Positions 25,221-35,800 of a stretch of 61,909 nt of DNA are shown piece after piece. Both the position numbers and the translations under genes were made by a program. Numbering within the stretch: the stretch's first letter is position 1; each line of letters starts with the position of its first letter. The notes below the pieces were generated by a model. That model was not told the DNA's origin and searched no databases. It was given only the letters and a program-made list of their open reading frames with translations. The stretch is from a virus: positions 1 to 61,909 of IMG/VR virus record IMGVR_UViG_3300034073_004033; one strand, written 5' to 3'.

Positions 25221-27626
25221 TTAGGATGCGTTATAAGACGCTCTGTTAAATTGCGATTGAACATATCTAACTGTATTATTAGCTTTTGATAATTTTGGTG
25301 GTTTAGTTGAAAAAGTTGCGGTAGTTGTAAAACCATCAGACGATAAACTTATATCTAAATTTGATAATCCATTTTGAGGGCTAAGCGTTATATTTGATGG
25401 TTCGCCAGCAAATGTATATTTAATTTCTTCTTGCGGTCTAGAACAAACCGCATCTGCTGGTTTAATTAAATTGCTAGGACGTCTCGATTGAAAAGAATCT
25501 TCGTCTGGATCTGTAATATTTTCATTATTAATTCTAATTTCTGCGACATCATTTGCCACACCAGGATTTCCAGCAGACCATAAAAATTGTTCCGTTCCTA
25601 CTGTACTAATTTTATTGATATTAATATTGTATCTGCATACAACCTGTAAACTTCCATCAGATGGAGCGAAAATTCTAAGAGAGCCGCCTTTAAGAGAAAT
25701 ACTACAAGATTTTGCTGTTTTTGTTATCAAACCACTAACATAATCATCAGGGTTAGTCGTATCATTCGTAGTTCCCCCCGCTGCCTCTATAGCCTTATCT
25801 CTTGCAATTTCTTCGGCAGCTTTACAGGAACCTTTTTCTAAACTTTCATCATATTGAGGGCAATTTTTTTTACCAGATTGAATATTAGCATTTTTCTGAT
25901 CATAATATGTTTGCTCAAGAGGGTTTAATCCCCTACTAGTTGAAGATCTAAATCCAATTTTATTTCTTACAAATTTTTCACTATTTGGAAAAATTATTAA
26001 AGTATTTACTTTTTTTGATTGTTCGCCAGTAAGTATTTTTGCAGTAACTAGCGCATCTGAGATTCCAGACTCTTTTAAATCAATATGAATAGGCGCACAA
26101 TTTTGAATTTCATTTGCTAAATTTTCATAACCAAGAGCTTCTTGCGCGCTAGTTTCGTCATGGCTCATGGTACCACCCCTATCGATAATTCTTCTACCTG
26201 CAAAATTTTCACTACCTTGTTCTTGGACTTGCCCCTCTGGATCTACAGAAATTTCTACTTCTATTGTATAATTAGAATTACAATAAAAAAATGAACCAGA
26301 AGAATCTGAAGCTCGATAATATCTACCATGATATTGTAATAATTTTTGTTCAATTTCATGCCATTTATCAGCAATTGTCGGATCTCTGTTAATAAAATTA
26401 AAGTCATAGTTAGGAAGATCTTTTGCATCAAAAGCTTCTAAGTCAGAAATCATATCCTGAAAACCAAATTTTTTAAGAGCGCTTATAATTTTTAGTTTAT
26501 TAGTTGTAATACCACTATTTATTTTATATCCAAGAGCTTCCCAATGTTCATTTTGAAAACTGTATAAATCTCTTAAACTTCTTGATACATAACCTAAGAA
26601 AGCTGCGTGAACAAAATTGTCTTGGTTTCTTTTCCCGCCCCATCTTCCTTTGTCTGCATTGATAGATTGGGGCGCACCAACTTTATTTATAAAATAACTA
26701 ATTGGATATGGAGATAACGAATATAAAACAACTCTCGATTTTGAAGCACTCAGAGCTTTAACTGCAGATCTCGGCATTGCCGTATATCCAATACCATATT
26801 GTCTAAATGTTCCCTGCATAGAAACAGATTTTTCTTTTGAAATAATGCTTGGGTGAGAAATATCTGGAATGGTAGCAACGCCAACAGAAACATCAAAAAA
26901 TCTAAGCGTATTTGTTGAAAAATCCCAATAATAATCAAAACCTAGATCTGAGCACCAACTACTTAAAACTTCTCTTAGAGTTCCTTCATGAGTTGCTTTC
27001 CATTCATTATTATTTGGTGCAGATGACATATTTACAGGAATTTGGCCTTTTAAATCATTAAAAGTATAATAAGTATCTGGTATATCACATACAGAATTTG
27101 CGAATTTTTCATGCCCAACCAAAATAACATTTCCAACTTTTGTAGATCCCAAAGAATAAGATTTAGATGGAACTGTTATTCTACCTAATCTTTTCTCTAC
27201 AAATTCCGTATAAGGAAAACCTGATAATTTTGTATTTCTTCTCGGTACTAATATAGACTCGTCACTAAAATCAAAAGTTTTATTTTTATTTTGCAGCGTC
27301 CCATTTTTTCCCAACAACCCGCGTTTCCATAATAAAACATAGTATCTATCTAATATTATACTATTATCAATAAGAGTTACTTGTAATGTTTTTTCTCCAG
27401 CAGATTCTCGAAAATTATAAGACCAAACAATTCCATTAAATTTAAAATTTCCAAAAGTTACTGAAGTTTGAGAATTTAAAGCTGGAGTTGAATAAATACC
27501 ATTTTCATTCACAATATCTATTGTTAATTTAGATGGTTCAGCAGAGTATCCAATACTCATATTTAGTCCATATATTACCCCGCCATAATTTGGCCCTGAT
27601 ATTGTTGGTACATTTTTTATTGCCAT
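25221..27626 (-). CDS. Tail hub / baseplate hub-like protein
   Basis: The 801-residue protein starts with a beta-rich domain (IYGLNMSIGYSAEPSKLTID, then FGNFKFNGIVWSY). Around 225-255 it has TLREVLSSWCSDLGFDYYWD and NTLRFFDVS, the pattern seen in tail hub proteins related to phage gpD/gp27, where a helix is followed by a strand pair. The remainder has scattered cysteines and a Lys/Glu-rich insertion. It is expected at the distal tail, near the tape measure tip. AAAGGAAAAAGG precedes the ATG, a strong ribosome-binding site, and a GTGTAA element lies 29 nt upstream. The hub call is from pattern and position. Confidence 0.55.
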   Translation of the reverse strand: MAIKNVPTISGPNYGGVIYGLNMSIGYSAEPSKLTIDIVNENGIYSTPALNSQTSVTFGNFKFNGIVWSYNFRESAGEKTLQVTLIDNSIILDRYYVLLWKRGLLGKNGTLQNKNKTFDFSDESILVPRRNTKLSGFPYTEFVEKRLGRITVPSKSYSLGSTKVGNVILVGHEKFANSVCDIPDTYYTFNDLKGQIPVNMSSAPNNNEWKATHEGTLREVLSSWCSDLGFDYYWDFSTNTLRFFDVSVGVATIPDISHPSIISKEKSVSMQGTFRQYGIGYTAMPRSAVKALSASKSRVVLYSLSPYPISYFINKVGAPQSINADKGRWGGKRNQDNFVHAAFLGYVSRSLRDLYSFQNEHWEALGYKINSGITTNKLKIISALKKFGFQDMISDLEAFDAKDLPNYDFNFINRDPTIADKWHEIEQKLLQYHGRYYRASDSSGSFFYCNSNYTIEVEISVDPEGQVQEQGSENFAGRRIIDRGGTMSHDETSAQEALGYENLANEIQNCAPIHIDLKESGISDALVTAKILTGEQSKKVNTLIIFPNSEKFVRNKIGFRSSTSRGLNPLEQTYYDQKNANIQSGKKNCPQYDESLEKGSCKAAEEIARDKAIEAAGGTTNDTTNPDDYVSGLITKTAKSCSISLKGGSLRIFAPSDGSLQVVCRYNININKISTVGTEQFLWSAGNPGVANDVAEIRINNENITDPDEDSFQSRRPSNLIKPADAVCSRPQEEIKYTFAGEPSNITLSPQNGLSNLDISLSSDGFTTTATFSTKPPKLSKANNTVRYVQSQFNRASYNAS

Positions 27627-27655
27627 TTCCTTTTTCCTTTATATTCCTATTTAAT

Positions 27656-27661
27656 TTACAC
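27656..27661 (-). promoter_or_regulatory. GTGTAA element (putative late promoter)
   Basis: The element contains the stop codon of the upstream gene (GTG-TAA) and is followed by ATTAAATAGGAATATAAAGG and a second AAGG before the ATG at 27626. It resembles the elements at 22289 and 41015 in the downstream AT-rich and AGG-rich stretch. Confidence 0.4.
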
Positions 27662-29623
27662 AAAAAAATCGTCTGTATTATTATAAATTACTTCTTTAAA
27701 TACGCTTGGTTCTTTAAAAACTCCAGAAATTAAATCATAATTACTATTTTCAATATAATTGCTATTAATTTTTTGTTTAATACCATTATAATAAACTTGC
27801 GAACAGCCATGATTAAATGGGTAATTAAATTTTAATGTTCCAGAATTTCCTGATACATAATTATTATAATGGTTTATTTCTCTAACCATAAAATAATTTA
27901 AATCATTAGAAGGATTTACGTTTAGAAAATATAAATTCATACCAGTTTCAATCCTCTCAACTGAGTAGTCAATACCACTAATTAATTTTTGACCATTTTT
28001 AAAAACAAAAGCATCAACACCACTGTTTGATGATTGATAAAAAATTTCTCCAAATATATTACCTGTTCTTTGTGAAAAACTTGATTTTCCACTAAAGTAG
28101 TCGTAAAATAAAAAATCTTTTACACCAAAAAATTTATTTGTTTCAACTGTTGTCCCAGTTATAAAATAATCAAATTTTGGACTTCGTATTATTTCATATC
28201 CGCTTGGAATAAGTTCATAACCATCATCAATTAGCGCTTGTCCATTACCAAACATTAAAACTTCATTTGGGCCAAATTCTCTATCGATATAAAAATAATT
28301 TTCATTTAAAACATCGTATCCTAAATTTATATTATAATCTAAAACTTTACTTTGATTTTTTTCTGCATATATTTCTACTATATCATTATCTATTGGCTCT
28401 ACACTAGCAGGGCCAACCGCTGTTAATAAACTAATTTCTTTATAAGATAATGAGGCCAAGTAGTTATCATCATATGAGTACAAAACATCGCCAGTGTTAT
28501 TAAAATAAGAATCACATATTAAACCAGTTACAAACACATTTTCGATACCAGTGTCTATTCCTATTAATTCGATCTCTGTAAATCCTGTCACGTATGTAAT
28601 TCCAGTTAATGGTACCGTCACTAAAACTTCGTTATATATTTCTCCAGATAAAGCAATTTGTTCTACAATATTAACACTGTTTCCACAGTTATCAATGTAA
28701 GATCCCAAAAATTTACCACTATAGCCAGTAATACCAGTATATACATAACCAGAATTAATTTGTTGATATCCAGTGATACCAGTAATACCACTTTCGAATC
28801 CTGAAACTAAAACCCCAGTAACAGTAGAATAAGAATACCCAGATCCAGATAAAAATCCTGTCGTATAACAATATTCTTCTAAATCGCCCTCAAAACCCGT
28901 AGGTTCTGAAAAAAATCCCCTAGCTAAAACATTTGCATAAACATAAGGTATATTATTAAATATATATAACCTATCCATATAACCACTAAAATTTGAAGGA
29001 TTATTAGAATCCCAAGCGTATCCATTTGGATTTCCTCCTACATATAAATTAGAACTATTTATGAAATTGTTTTGATAAATTTCAAATTCTTGAGATGAAA
29101 ATTGAAAATTATTATTATTAAAATGTCCTAGAGTAATAACAGAATTTGTTCGATTGATGACCAAAATATTTTTATCTGACAGTATACCAGTATATGTAAA
29201 AGTAAATGATCCTTCTATATTATTCCAATATTTTAGATATAATTTATTGGCATCATTAATTCCGATATTAAATCCAGAATAAGTATTAAACGAATTTCCA
29301 GTGACTGAAGACAATAGAACTTCATTGCCCATTCTTAGTTTTTCATATGAAATCAAAATAGTAGATTCATTTAAAGAATAGTCTTTACTTAATTTAAAAT
29401 AATTTGTCGTGTTAAAATTTCCACTCCCAGAATAATCAAAAAACCCATTCCCACCGATAGTGTTTAGAATCCCAGATGAAGCGCCAGTTGCCCACGGATC
29501 ACCATATACTATATCAGTATTCGTTGTGGGGTTAGATCTGAATGAAAATGCTGTGACAATATCTGCGTAGTTTATGTTTAACGCATCTACTAAAAAATTC
29601 ATTCCTGAAATTATATTTACCAT
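27656..29623 (-). CDS. Lectin-like virion protein (ConA/LamG-like N-terminal domain)
   Basis: I chose the ATG at 29623 (655 residues) because it begins 5 nt after the stop of the upstream gene; a TTG at 29650 and an ATG at 29647 in the same frame would overlap it. The N-terminal 240 residues have the strand pattern of LamG/concanavalin-like domains, closing with FSGYMDRLYIFNNIPYVY. The rest is rich in T-G and S-G turns (GITGYQQINSGYVYTGITGY) and then FVFKNGQKLISGIDYSVERI, a beta-tandem form common in phage tail proteins. It probably decorates the tail tip. Confidence 0.6.
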   Translation of the reverse strand: MVNIISGMNFLVDALNINYADIVTAFSFRSNPTTNTDIVYGDPWATGASSGILNTIGGNGFFDYSGSGNFNTTNYFKLSKDYSLNESTILISYEKLRMGNEVLLSSVTGNSFNTYSGFNIGINDANKLYLKYWNNIEGSFTFTYTGILSDKNILVINRTNSVITLGHFNNNNFQFSSQEFEIYQNNFINSSNLYVGGNPNGYAWDSNNPSNFSGYMDRLYIFNNIPYVYANVLARGFFSEPTGFEGDLEEYCYTTGFLSGSGYSYSTVTGVLVSGFESGITGITGYQQINSGYVYTGITGYSGKFLGSYIDNCGNSVNIVEQIALSGEIYNEVLVTVPLTGITYVTGFTEIELIGIDTGIENVFVTGLICDSYFNNTGDVLYSYDDNYLASLSYKEISLLTAVGPASVEPIDNDIVEIYAEKNQSKVLDYNINLGYDVLNENYFYIDREFGPNEVLMFGNGQALIDDGYELIPSGYEIIRSPKFDYFITGTTVETNKFFGVKDFLFYDYFSGKSSFSQRTGNIFGEIFYQSSNSGVDAFVFKNGQKLISGIDYSVERIETGMNLYFLNVNPSNDLNYFMVREINHYNNYVSGNSGTLKFNYPFNHGCSQVYYNGIKQKINSNYIENSNYDLISGVFKEPSVFKEVIYNNTDDFFV

Positions 29624-29627
29624 ATTA

Positions 29628-31235
29628 TTATGAAATAAGTGGACCATCAAAAGTCCATGTCTCGTTTATTGTTACAGTTTTAATATCATTATTCTTTGAA
29701 ATATTTCTATCTTCTAATAATAAATTCGCTCTACCATTAGTATAGTTAGATTTCATTCTATTTACTTCACTAATTGCTGCGCTTTCCGCTGTAGAAATAT
29801 TTTTATTCATCCTTGCGGTTGCTGTGACAGAAATTTGTATTCGGGACCTATTCGCGCATCTTAAATTTTGAACATTATGTTCTCTTGGCGTGAAAGCGGA
29901 TGTATTTGGAACATGAATAAAAATAGACGGATTAAAAGTAATACTAGAACTGATATTTAAAATGTCAGCACTAAATACAACTGCTTTATTAGAATACTGG
30001 GCATTATAAGTAATTTGGGCATTAAATCTATCAAAACTTATAGATTCAGTTAAAGGAACAGGATTTAAATCAGAAGCTCCAAATTCTGATAAATATTCTT
30101 CTGATGCTAATGAGTATGGAAAGAATCTATTTTGATAAAATTCATTAACTTTTTGCCATTTCGTTGCTAAATCTCCATATTTACAAGAAATTGTAGAACT
30201 TAAATTAACCGTTCGGATACATTTTAAAGAATCTTCATTAATATCAACAGTATAATTATTAATTAATTGATCTGAAAAATCGTTATTATATGAAGAACTA
30301 AAGCTTAATCTGTTTTCTTCCGATACCTCTTCTAATGATTGTGATATAGGACGATTAGAAATAGGTTCTTTAAAAACTCTACTACAAATTTGACTTGCGA
30401 TACTATATAAATCTAAACTGTTATAATCATTTCTTAACACAGTAAGATTATTGCCTTGTAAATCGCCATTAATATTTACAGTAACAATACCATCATCAAT
30501 TCCAGAATTTAAATCAACAGAATAATTTAAAATAGAATTGTTAGGATTTTCTAAGTTTGTTGATTTTTTGTAAGTTCCTTCCCACGAATAAGTTCCATTA
30601 AATCTATCTACGACTTCTTGGGTTGAATATAAAAGAAATGGGCGAGATGCTACAGCATTTCTATTTTTTATTAAAATAGGTGAAATTCCATTTATATTAC
30701 CAGTTTTAGAGAGAACCCATTCTTTTGCATTTTCTATTGCATTTTTATTTTTAGCAATTATACCTTTTGCGGAAATAGAGTGGATTACATTTAAAATATC
30801 CCCCTCTTCTTCATCAAAAGAAAAAGTTTCTTCTGGCTCAACAATGCCATAATAATCTTTAAATAAACCAGAATCATAAACAGTGATATCTATAGAATAA
30901 GGTAATAAACCATACCAAGAAGACTGCTCAATATTAATTGAATTTATTACTGCATTAGCACCTGTATATAAACCAGACCCATTTTCAGTTATTAATAATG
31001 TTTTATAATTTTCATTAAAATTTTCATGTAATTTCTGGGCAGCTTCTGCTAATAAATTATAAGAATTAGAACCCAAAAATTTACCAGTTAATTGACCTTC
31101 TAAAGTAATATTAGTAACTTGATTCCATTTTGTTCCAAAATCAATATAGTCATTAGAAATAGAAACAAATGGCACTGTTGAGATACCACTAAAAGCATCC
31201 TTATTGTTATATAAAATTTTTACATTGTCACTCAT
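29628..31235 (-). CDS. Tail-associated structural protein (paralogue A)
   Basis: The 535-residue protein shares architecture with the next gene upstream: an N-terminal beta domain with an FxGxxxVxxSxxxIxFGxxW-type start, then two copies of a unit in which RFNGTYSWEGTYKKST is followed by a Val/Asp-rich strand pair and a helix. The C-terminal part has the strand SAFTPREHNVQNLRCANRSR and ends TINETWTFDGPLIS. It is likely a distal tail or baseplate component, since it lies between the tape measure and the hub. No cysteine cluster or enzyme motif is seen. It lies 1 nt after the paralogue. Confidence 0.55.
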   Translation of the reverse strand: MSDNVKILYNNKDAFSGISTVPFVSISNDYIDFGTKWNQVTNITLEGQLTGKFLGSNSYNLLAEAAQKLHENFNENYKTLLITENGSGLYTGANAVINSINIEQSSWYGLLPYSIDITVYDSGLFKDYYGIVEPEETFSFDEEEGDILNVIHSISAKGIIAKNKNAIENAKEWVLSKTGNINGISPILIKNRNAVASRPFLLYSTQEVVDRFNGTYSWEGTYKKSTNLENPNNSILNYSVDLNSGIDDGIVTVNINGDLQGNNLTVLRNDYNSLDLYSIASQICSRVFKEPISNRPISQSLEEVSEENRLSFSSSYNNDFSDQLINNYTVDINEDSLKCIRTVNLSSTISCKYGDLATKWQKVNEFYQNRFFPYSLASEEYLSEFGASDLNPVPLTESISFDRFNAQITYNAQYSNKAVVFSADILNISSSITFNPSIFIHVPNTSAFTPREHNVQNLRCANRSRIQISVTATARMNKNISTAESAAISEVNRMKSNYTNGRANLLLEDRNISKNNDIKTVTINETWTFDGPLIS

Positions 31236-31236
31236 T

Positions 31237-32874
31237 TTATGAATATTTATAAGTTGCTTCGTATGTTATTGTTTTGTCTGTTTCATTTGATGAATAATTA
31301 ATAGATTCTAAATATTCATCATTTCCTAATCCAGGTGTTCCACCAGCATAATTTTTAGCTTTTGTAAAATAATTCCAACTATTAAATGTGCTAACTGTGC
31401 AACCAACTTCCATATTGACCTTAACAGTATATGTACCTTGTTTTTTTAGATCCCTATTTTGGTTTAAAGCAAATGTACGATTTGGTATAATAAAATCTTT
31501 AGTAATAGGTAGTAAACCCGTATCTGTTTTTTCTATATCTATTTTTTTAATTCCAGCGTCTGATCCATCTTTAACTGTTGGGTCATCCGTATATGTAAAA
31601 TTGTAATTAATAAAACCTTCATATTTATTACGGTTAATAGTTTTATTGATTTCCTTTAAGGTTCCTCCTATTTTATTTGTGGCTTCGTCATTGTAAAAAC
31701 TAGTAACTCGACCGAATATTCCACCTTTAGCTGCATTCCATCCAATTTTAGCTTTATCATATTTATCATTTGAGCCAATTTTTCCATTACCTTTAACAGA
31801 GCCATTCTCAGAAGCGCTCCATACTCCGTTTTCGCTTCTATCTAAATTACTTACATATTCCCAAATATAAGAAGAATTTATTTTTTTAGGGTCGTTATCA
31901 AAAGTTATCGTAAAATTTATAGTGCCATTAAACTTATTAACTTGAACAGATTTGCTAATAAATTGCTGGTTTAAGTCTGTGATAATATTAAATTTTGTTT
32001 TATAGTTTTGGAATACGGCATTACATCTAGAATAAACACCAACTACTTGCTCGTCATATCCAGCCAGAGCATTTTCATATAGTGATGGGACATCATATTC
32101 AGCTTTTATCGAACAATTTTCACTTGCTGTTGCGATACCATTTTCATCTATTTCAACCGAATGAGTTCTAACAAAAGAATAATTTTTATTATTATTTAAT
32201 GTGCTATACGAAAACGTTCTTCTAAATCCACACTTACCAGTAATAGTATTATAATTTTCACTATTTAATACTTTGTAATTATTTCTAGTTGTGTAATTTC
32301 CTTCTGCAATATTAGAACTCGATGGGATTGTTTTTAATAGTTCTGTAGCTAAAGATTGTGCTAAACTAATTAAATTTATATTTTTATTATCTGCATCATA
32401 CTCTATATCAATAGAATGTTCTCCACCAAGCACTTTATTTTGAGTATCGAAATCTAAAGAAAAACTTTCTGAAAAACTTTTAATTAAATTAAAACTTTTA
32501 TTATTAATATCAATCCCATCAAACTCTTTTGAATTCAAATCTGCAATTGGTACTTCCATCAAAACTTCAATAGTTGCTTCGTACTGTGTATAACGAACCC
32601 AATTTCCAGAATCAACAGAAAAAGATTTTACTTTTCCGACTCCGAAGTTTACACTATTAATTATTATTTCTTGAAATTCCTGCGTAAGTTTTATAATTTC
32701 TTTAGTATTTGTAAAAACGCCTTTAACACCATTATCATTTGTTAAATCTAGTATATAGCCACGAATAGATATAGTTCTTAAAGATGAGTAAAATAAAGAT
32801 CTTTCACCAAAAAAATTATTTTGATGATCATAGCCTAGAACTTCTACATTATTAAATAGTAGATTAGTTGCCAT
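31237..32874 (-). CDS. Tail-associated structural protein (paralogue B)
   Basis: The 545-residue protein starts with LLFNNVEVLGYDHQNNFFGE and has an N-terminal domain resembling distal tail (Dit-like) strands (SLRTISIRGYILDL). It then shows repeated units: a GKCGFRRTFSYST strand, a serine-rich NGIATASENCSIKAEYD segment and a helix, repeated with NKFNGTINFTITFDND and WSASENGSVKGNGKIG. The same order is seen in the 535-residue protein, so the two are probably ancient duplicates. Immediately downstream of the tape measure, it is the best candidate for a distal tail protein. Confidence 0.55.
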   Translation of the reverse strand: MATNLLFNNVEVLGYDHQNNFFGERSLFYSSLRTISIRGYILDLTNDNGVKGVFTNTKEIIKLTQEFQEIIINSVNFGVGKVKSFSVDSGNWVRYTQYEATIEVLMEVPIADLNSKEFDGIDINNKSFNLIKSFSESFSLDFDTQNKVLGGEHSIDIEYDADNKNINLISLAQSLATELLKTIPSSSNIAEGNYTTRNNYKVLNSENYNTITGKCGFRRTFSYSTLNNNKNYSFVRTHSVEIDENGIATASENCSIKAEYDVPSLYENALAGYDEQVVGVYSRCNAVFQNYKTKFNIITDLNQQFISKSVQVNKFNGTINFTITFDNDPKKINSSYIWEYVSNLDRSENGVWSASENGSVKGNGKIGSNDKYDKAKIGWNAAKGGIFGRVTSFYNDEATNKIGGTLKEINKTINRNKYEGFINYNFTYTDDPTVKDGSDAGIKKIDIEKTDTGLLPITKDFIIPNRTFALNQNRDLKKQGTYTVKVNMEVGCTVSTFNSWNYFTKAKNYAGGTPGLGNDEYLESINYSSNETDKTITYEATYKYS

Positions 32875-32879
32875 TTAAA

Positions 32880-35800
32880 TTAACCTCCCCTTGCCTCTCT
32901 TGGTGTTATATTTGACGAGGCTTTAGGTGGAACTTTTTGACCAAGAGCAACTCTAACTTTTTCAATAATAGTTGGAATTGCATTTTGAACGGCCTCACCA
33001 ACAGCGGCAGCGATATCTCCACCACCCTGTGCTTGAACAGTTACATTTACTGGAGCGCTAGTTGTTGTTTGTATATTAGGTTGTGCACCAGTATTCGTAT
33101 TTGCATTATTAGTTTGAGTTGCATTCGCAGTTTCAAAACTTGTTTGTAGATTAGCAATTATATTTCTTAAACTTTCAATTCCACCAGTTAAATTATTTAA
33201 TGCTCCTGTATTAGTATTTAAAGCCGCTTCTTGTTGAGCGAACATTTCAGGTTTTTCTTGTACTGGTTTATTAATATTTCCTGTCGTTGTTTGAGGATTT
33301 TTATTAAATAACCTATCAAGGACAGCATCAACATCATTTGATCTTTTACCATTGATTCCTGGAGAAATTAATATGTCATTAAGTATACTATTCGTAGTAT
33401 TAATTGCTTCAACTGTCGGCTCATTACCTTCAGTTGTAATTCTTTCTCTAGCAAGTTTAGCAACTTCATCAAGAATTATTTTTGCTTCTGGTGTTTGAGC
33501 GCCCATCTGAACAGCTCTTTCTTTTAAAGCTTGTAAAACAGGGTCTTGATATTTTTTAGTAATAGCTTCAAACTGTGTTTCGTCTAAAGCCCCAGTTTGT
33601 CTAGCAACTTGTAATTGTGCAATAGTTTTAAGCCCACCAAGTTCTGGAATTGTTTGAAGTGCAGCATTAATTTCATCTCTAACAATTTGAGGTGTTTCAC
33701 TTGATTTTGCTACAGTCTGCAATTCTGTAACCTGTCTTCTTAAAAATTCTTCAACACCAGCAATCCCAGCTTGATATGCTTTACCTGTGGGGTCGGGAGT
33801 ATACCCAGTAAAAGATTGTAAATTTCCGATAAGTTTTAAAGCTTCTCTACCAAATTCTGGAGCCATTTCTTGGCGCGCTCTTTGAGCCGCTCCATATTGA
33901 TATCTAAAATCATTTGTCCCTTGTCTATAATCGAAACGAAAATCTACTTGTTGACCTTGAAATTGATCAAAAGCTTTTGTTGATTCTAGAACTTTATCAA
34001 AAACACCTTGTCCTGGTTCTTTTGGATTAAGAAATTCATCTATTCCCCCACCAAAAGCTTGTGCTTGACTTATTTTTTGTATTAAAATTCTTTGTAATTG
34101 CTCCTTAGCTAATTTCTTAAATGATTGAACAGATTCTTGTTTTAAAAGTTTAATTTCAGAATTAACTTTTGAAGATTCTTCTTTTAATTGTGTGCTAATT
34201 TTAGTTCTTGTTTCTGCATTAACATTCGCATCTGCTAATTTACTATCAATTTGTGCTAATAAAGTTTCTAAATTAATTGTACCAGAACTTTGTAGATATT
34301 GATTGAGAACAGATTGCACTTCTTTAAATGCTCGCGTCTGTTGAAAAGCTTGTACTGATAGTTGATCATTTGTTTTAGTTATATCTTTGGATGTTCCGTC
34401 TTGTCTTGCTCCACCAATTGTTTCTCCAGTAGCATCTTTAAAAGCATCATTAATAGAAGAATTGATTGTATCTACAAAACTAAATTTAATATTTTCAATT
34501 CCTTCAATCTGAGATTGAGCGATACCCGCAATTTGCTCTCTCAATGCGAAAGCTTCTGCTAATGGGGCTTCCGGACCAACAATTGTAGCAGCTGTTTCAG
34601 TTTTTCTTGTAAACCTATCTGCAAAAATCTCTTGTCTAGCGAATTGTTCCCTAGATCTTGCTAATTTTCTTTCTGATTCTGCCGCGAATTGTGCGACTCT
34701 TATATTTCTTTCTAAGTTTTCTATAATTTTAGCGGTTGCTTCTGTAGCGGCTTTTTTCTTTACCGCTTCGTCTTGAGTTGCCGCTGCTAATTCATCAGCA
34801 GCTGTTTTAGCGTTTTTAGCTTTTTCTGTATTTTGTATAAAACTTTGTCCAAGATCACCTACCACATTTTGGAAATCTTGAGCATTATTATTAGCCTGAG
34901 CAATAAACTGAGCAACAATATCAGCTTTGCCTTCTTGTTCGGGAATAACCTTATTTAATAATGCTTCTAATGCTCCAACATCTCCAGTTTGAATTTGATT
35001 AAGCTGTTTAACAAAATCTATACCACCAGCTTTTTGTAAAGCATCAATAGCATCCTGTCCAGTTCTTCCTTGTGTAACCGCTTGTCCAAAAACAGACATA
35101 TTTGTTCTACTAGCTTGTGTTCCAACACCAGTCTCGCTTGGTAAATAATAATCTATATAATCTTGCAATGATGGGCCATTTAGAGCCTTTGAAAATTCAC
35201 TAATTGCTCCAATACCAGTATAGTTTAATACACCAGCTGCATTTCTAAGAAAGTTTCTAGATTCTACATCTCCAGTTACTTGCCCTAAATCTGCAGCTGC
35301 TTCTCTTGATTGTAATTCAGCAGTTTTTTCTGCAAGAACTTTTGCATACTCTGTTTCTAATTGTCCTGTTTTTGCTGCCGCAGATAAACGTTTTTGATCT
35401 TCGGCAGAAAGACCAGACAATATTTTAGCATATTCTTCTGAAGCTTTATTTATTACTTCTTGAGAAGTGCTTGGATCTTCAAGTCCTTGTTGTAATGTTT
35501 CAAAAGACGCTAATAATTTTGCCCCAGAATCACTAAATTTTGTTAATTCTTCTCCAGCTTTTTTTGCTGATTGTGATAATTCTGGAAAATCTGAAGCAAA
35601 TGAAGATACAATTTTTGGTATTGTTAATAATGACCCAACTACAGTACCCACTGCAGCTCCAACTGGTCCAAATACAGCACCTGTTCCAGCAAAACCAGCT
35701 ATCTCACCAGCAGCACTAACAACTTCTCCACCTCTTCTTGCTCCAGCTGTTTCTTGGCCAATTATATTTTTAAGTGTTTCAGCGATAATGGGACCGCCAA

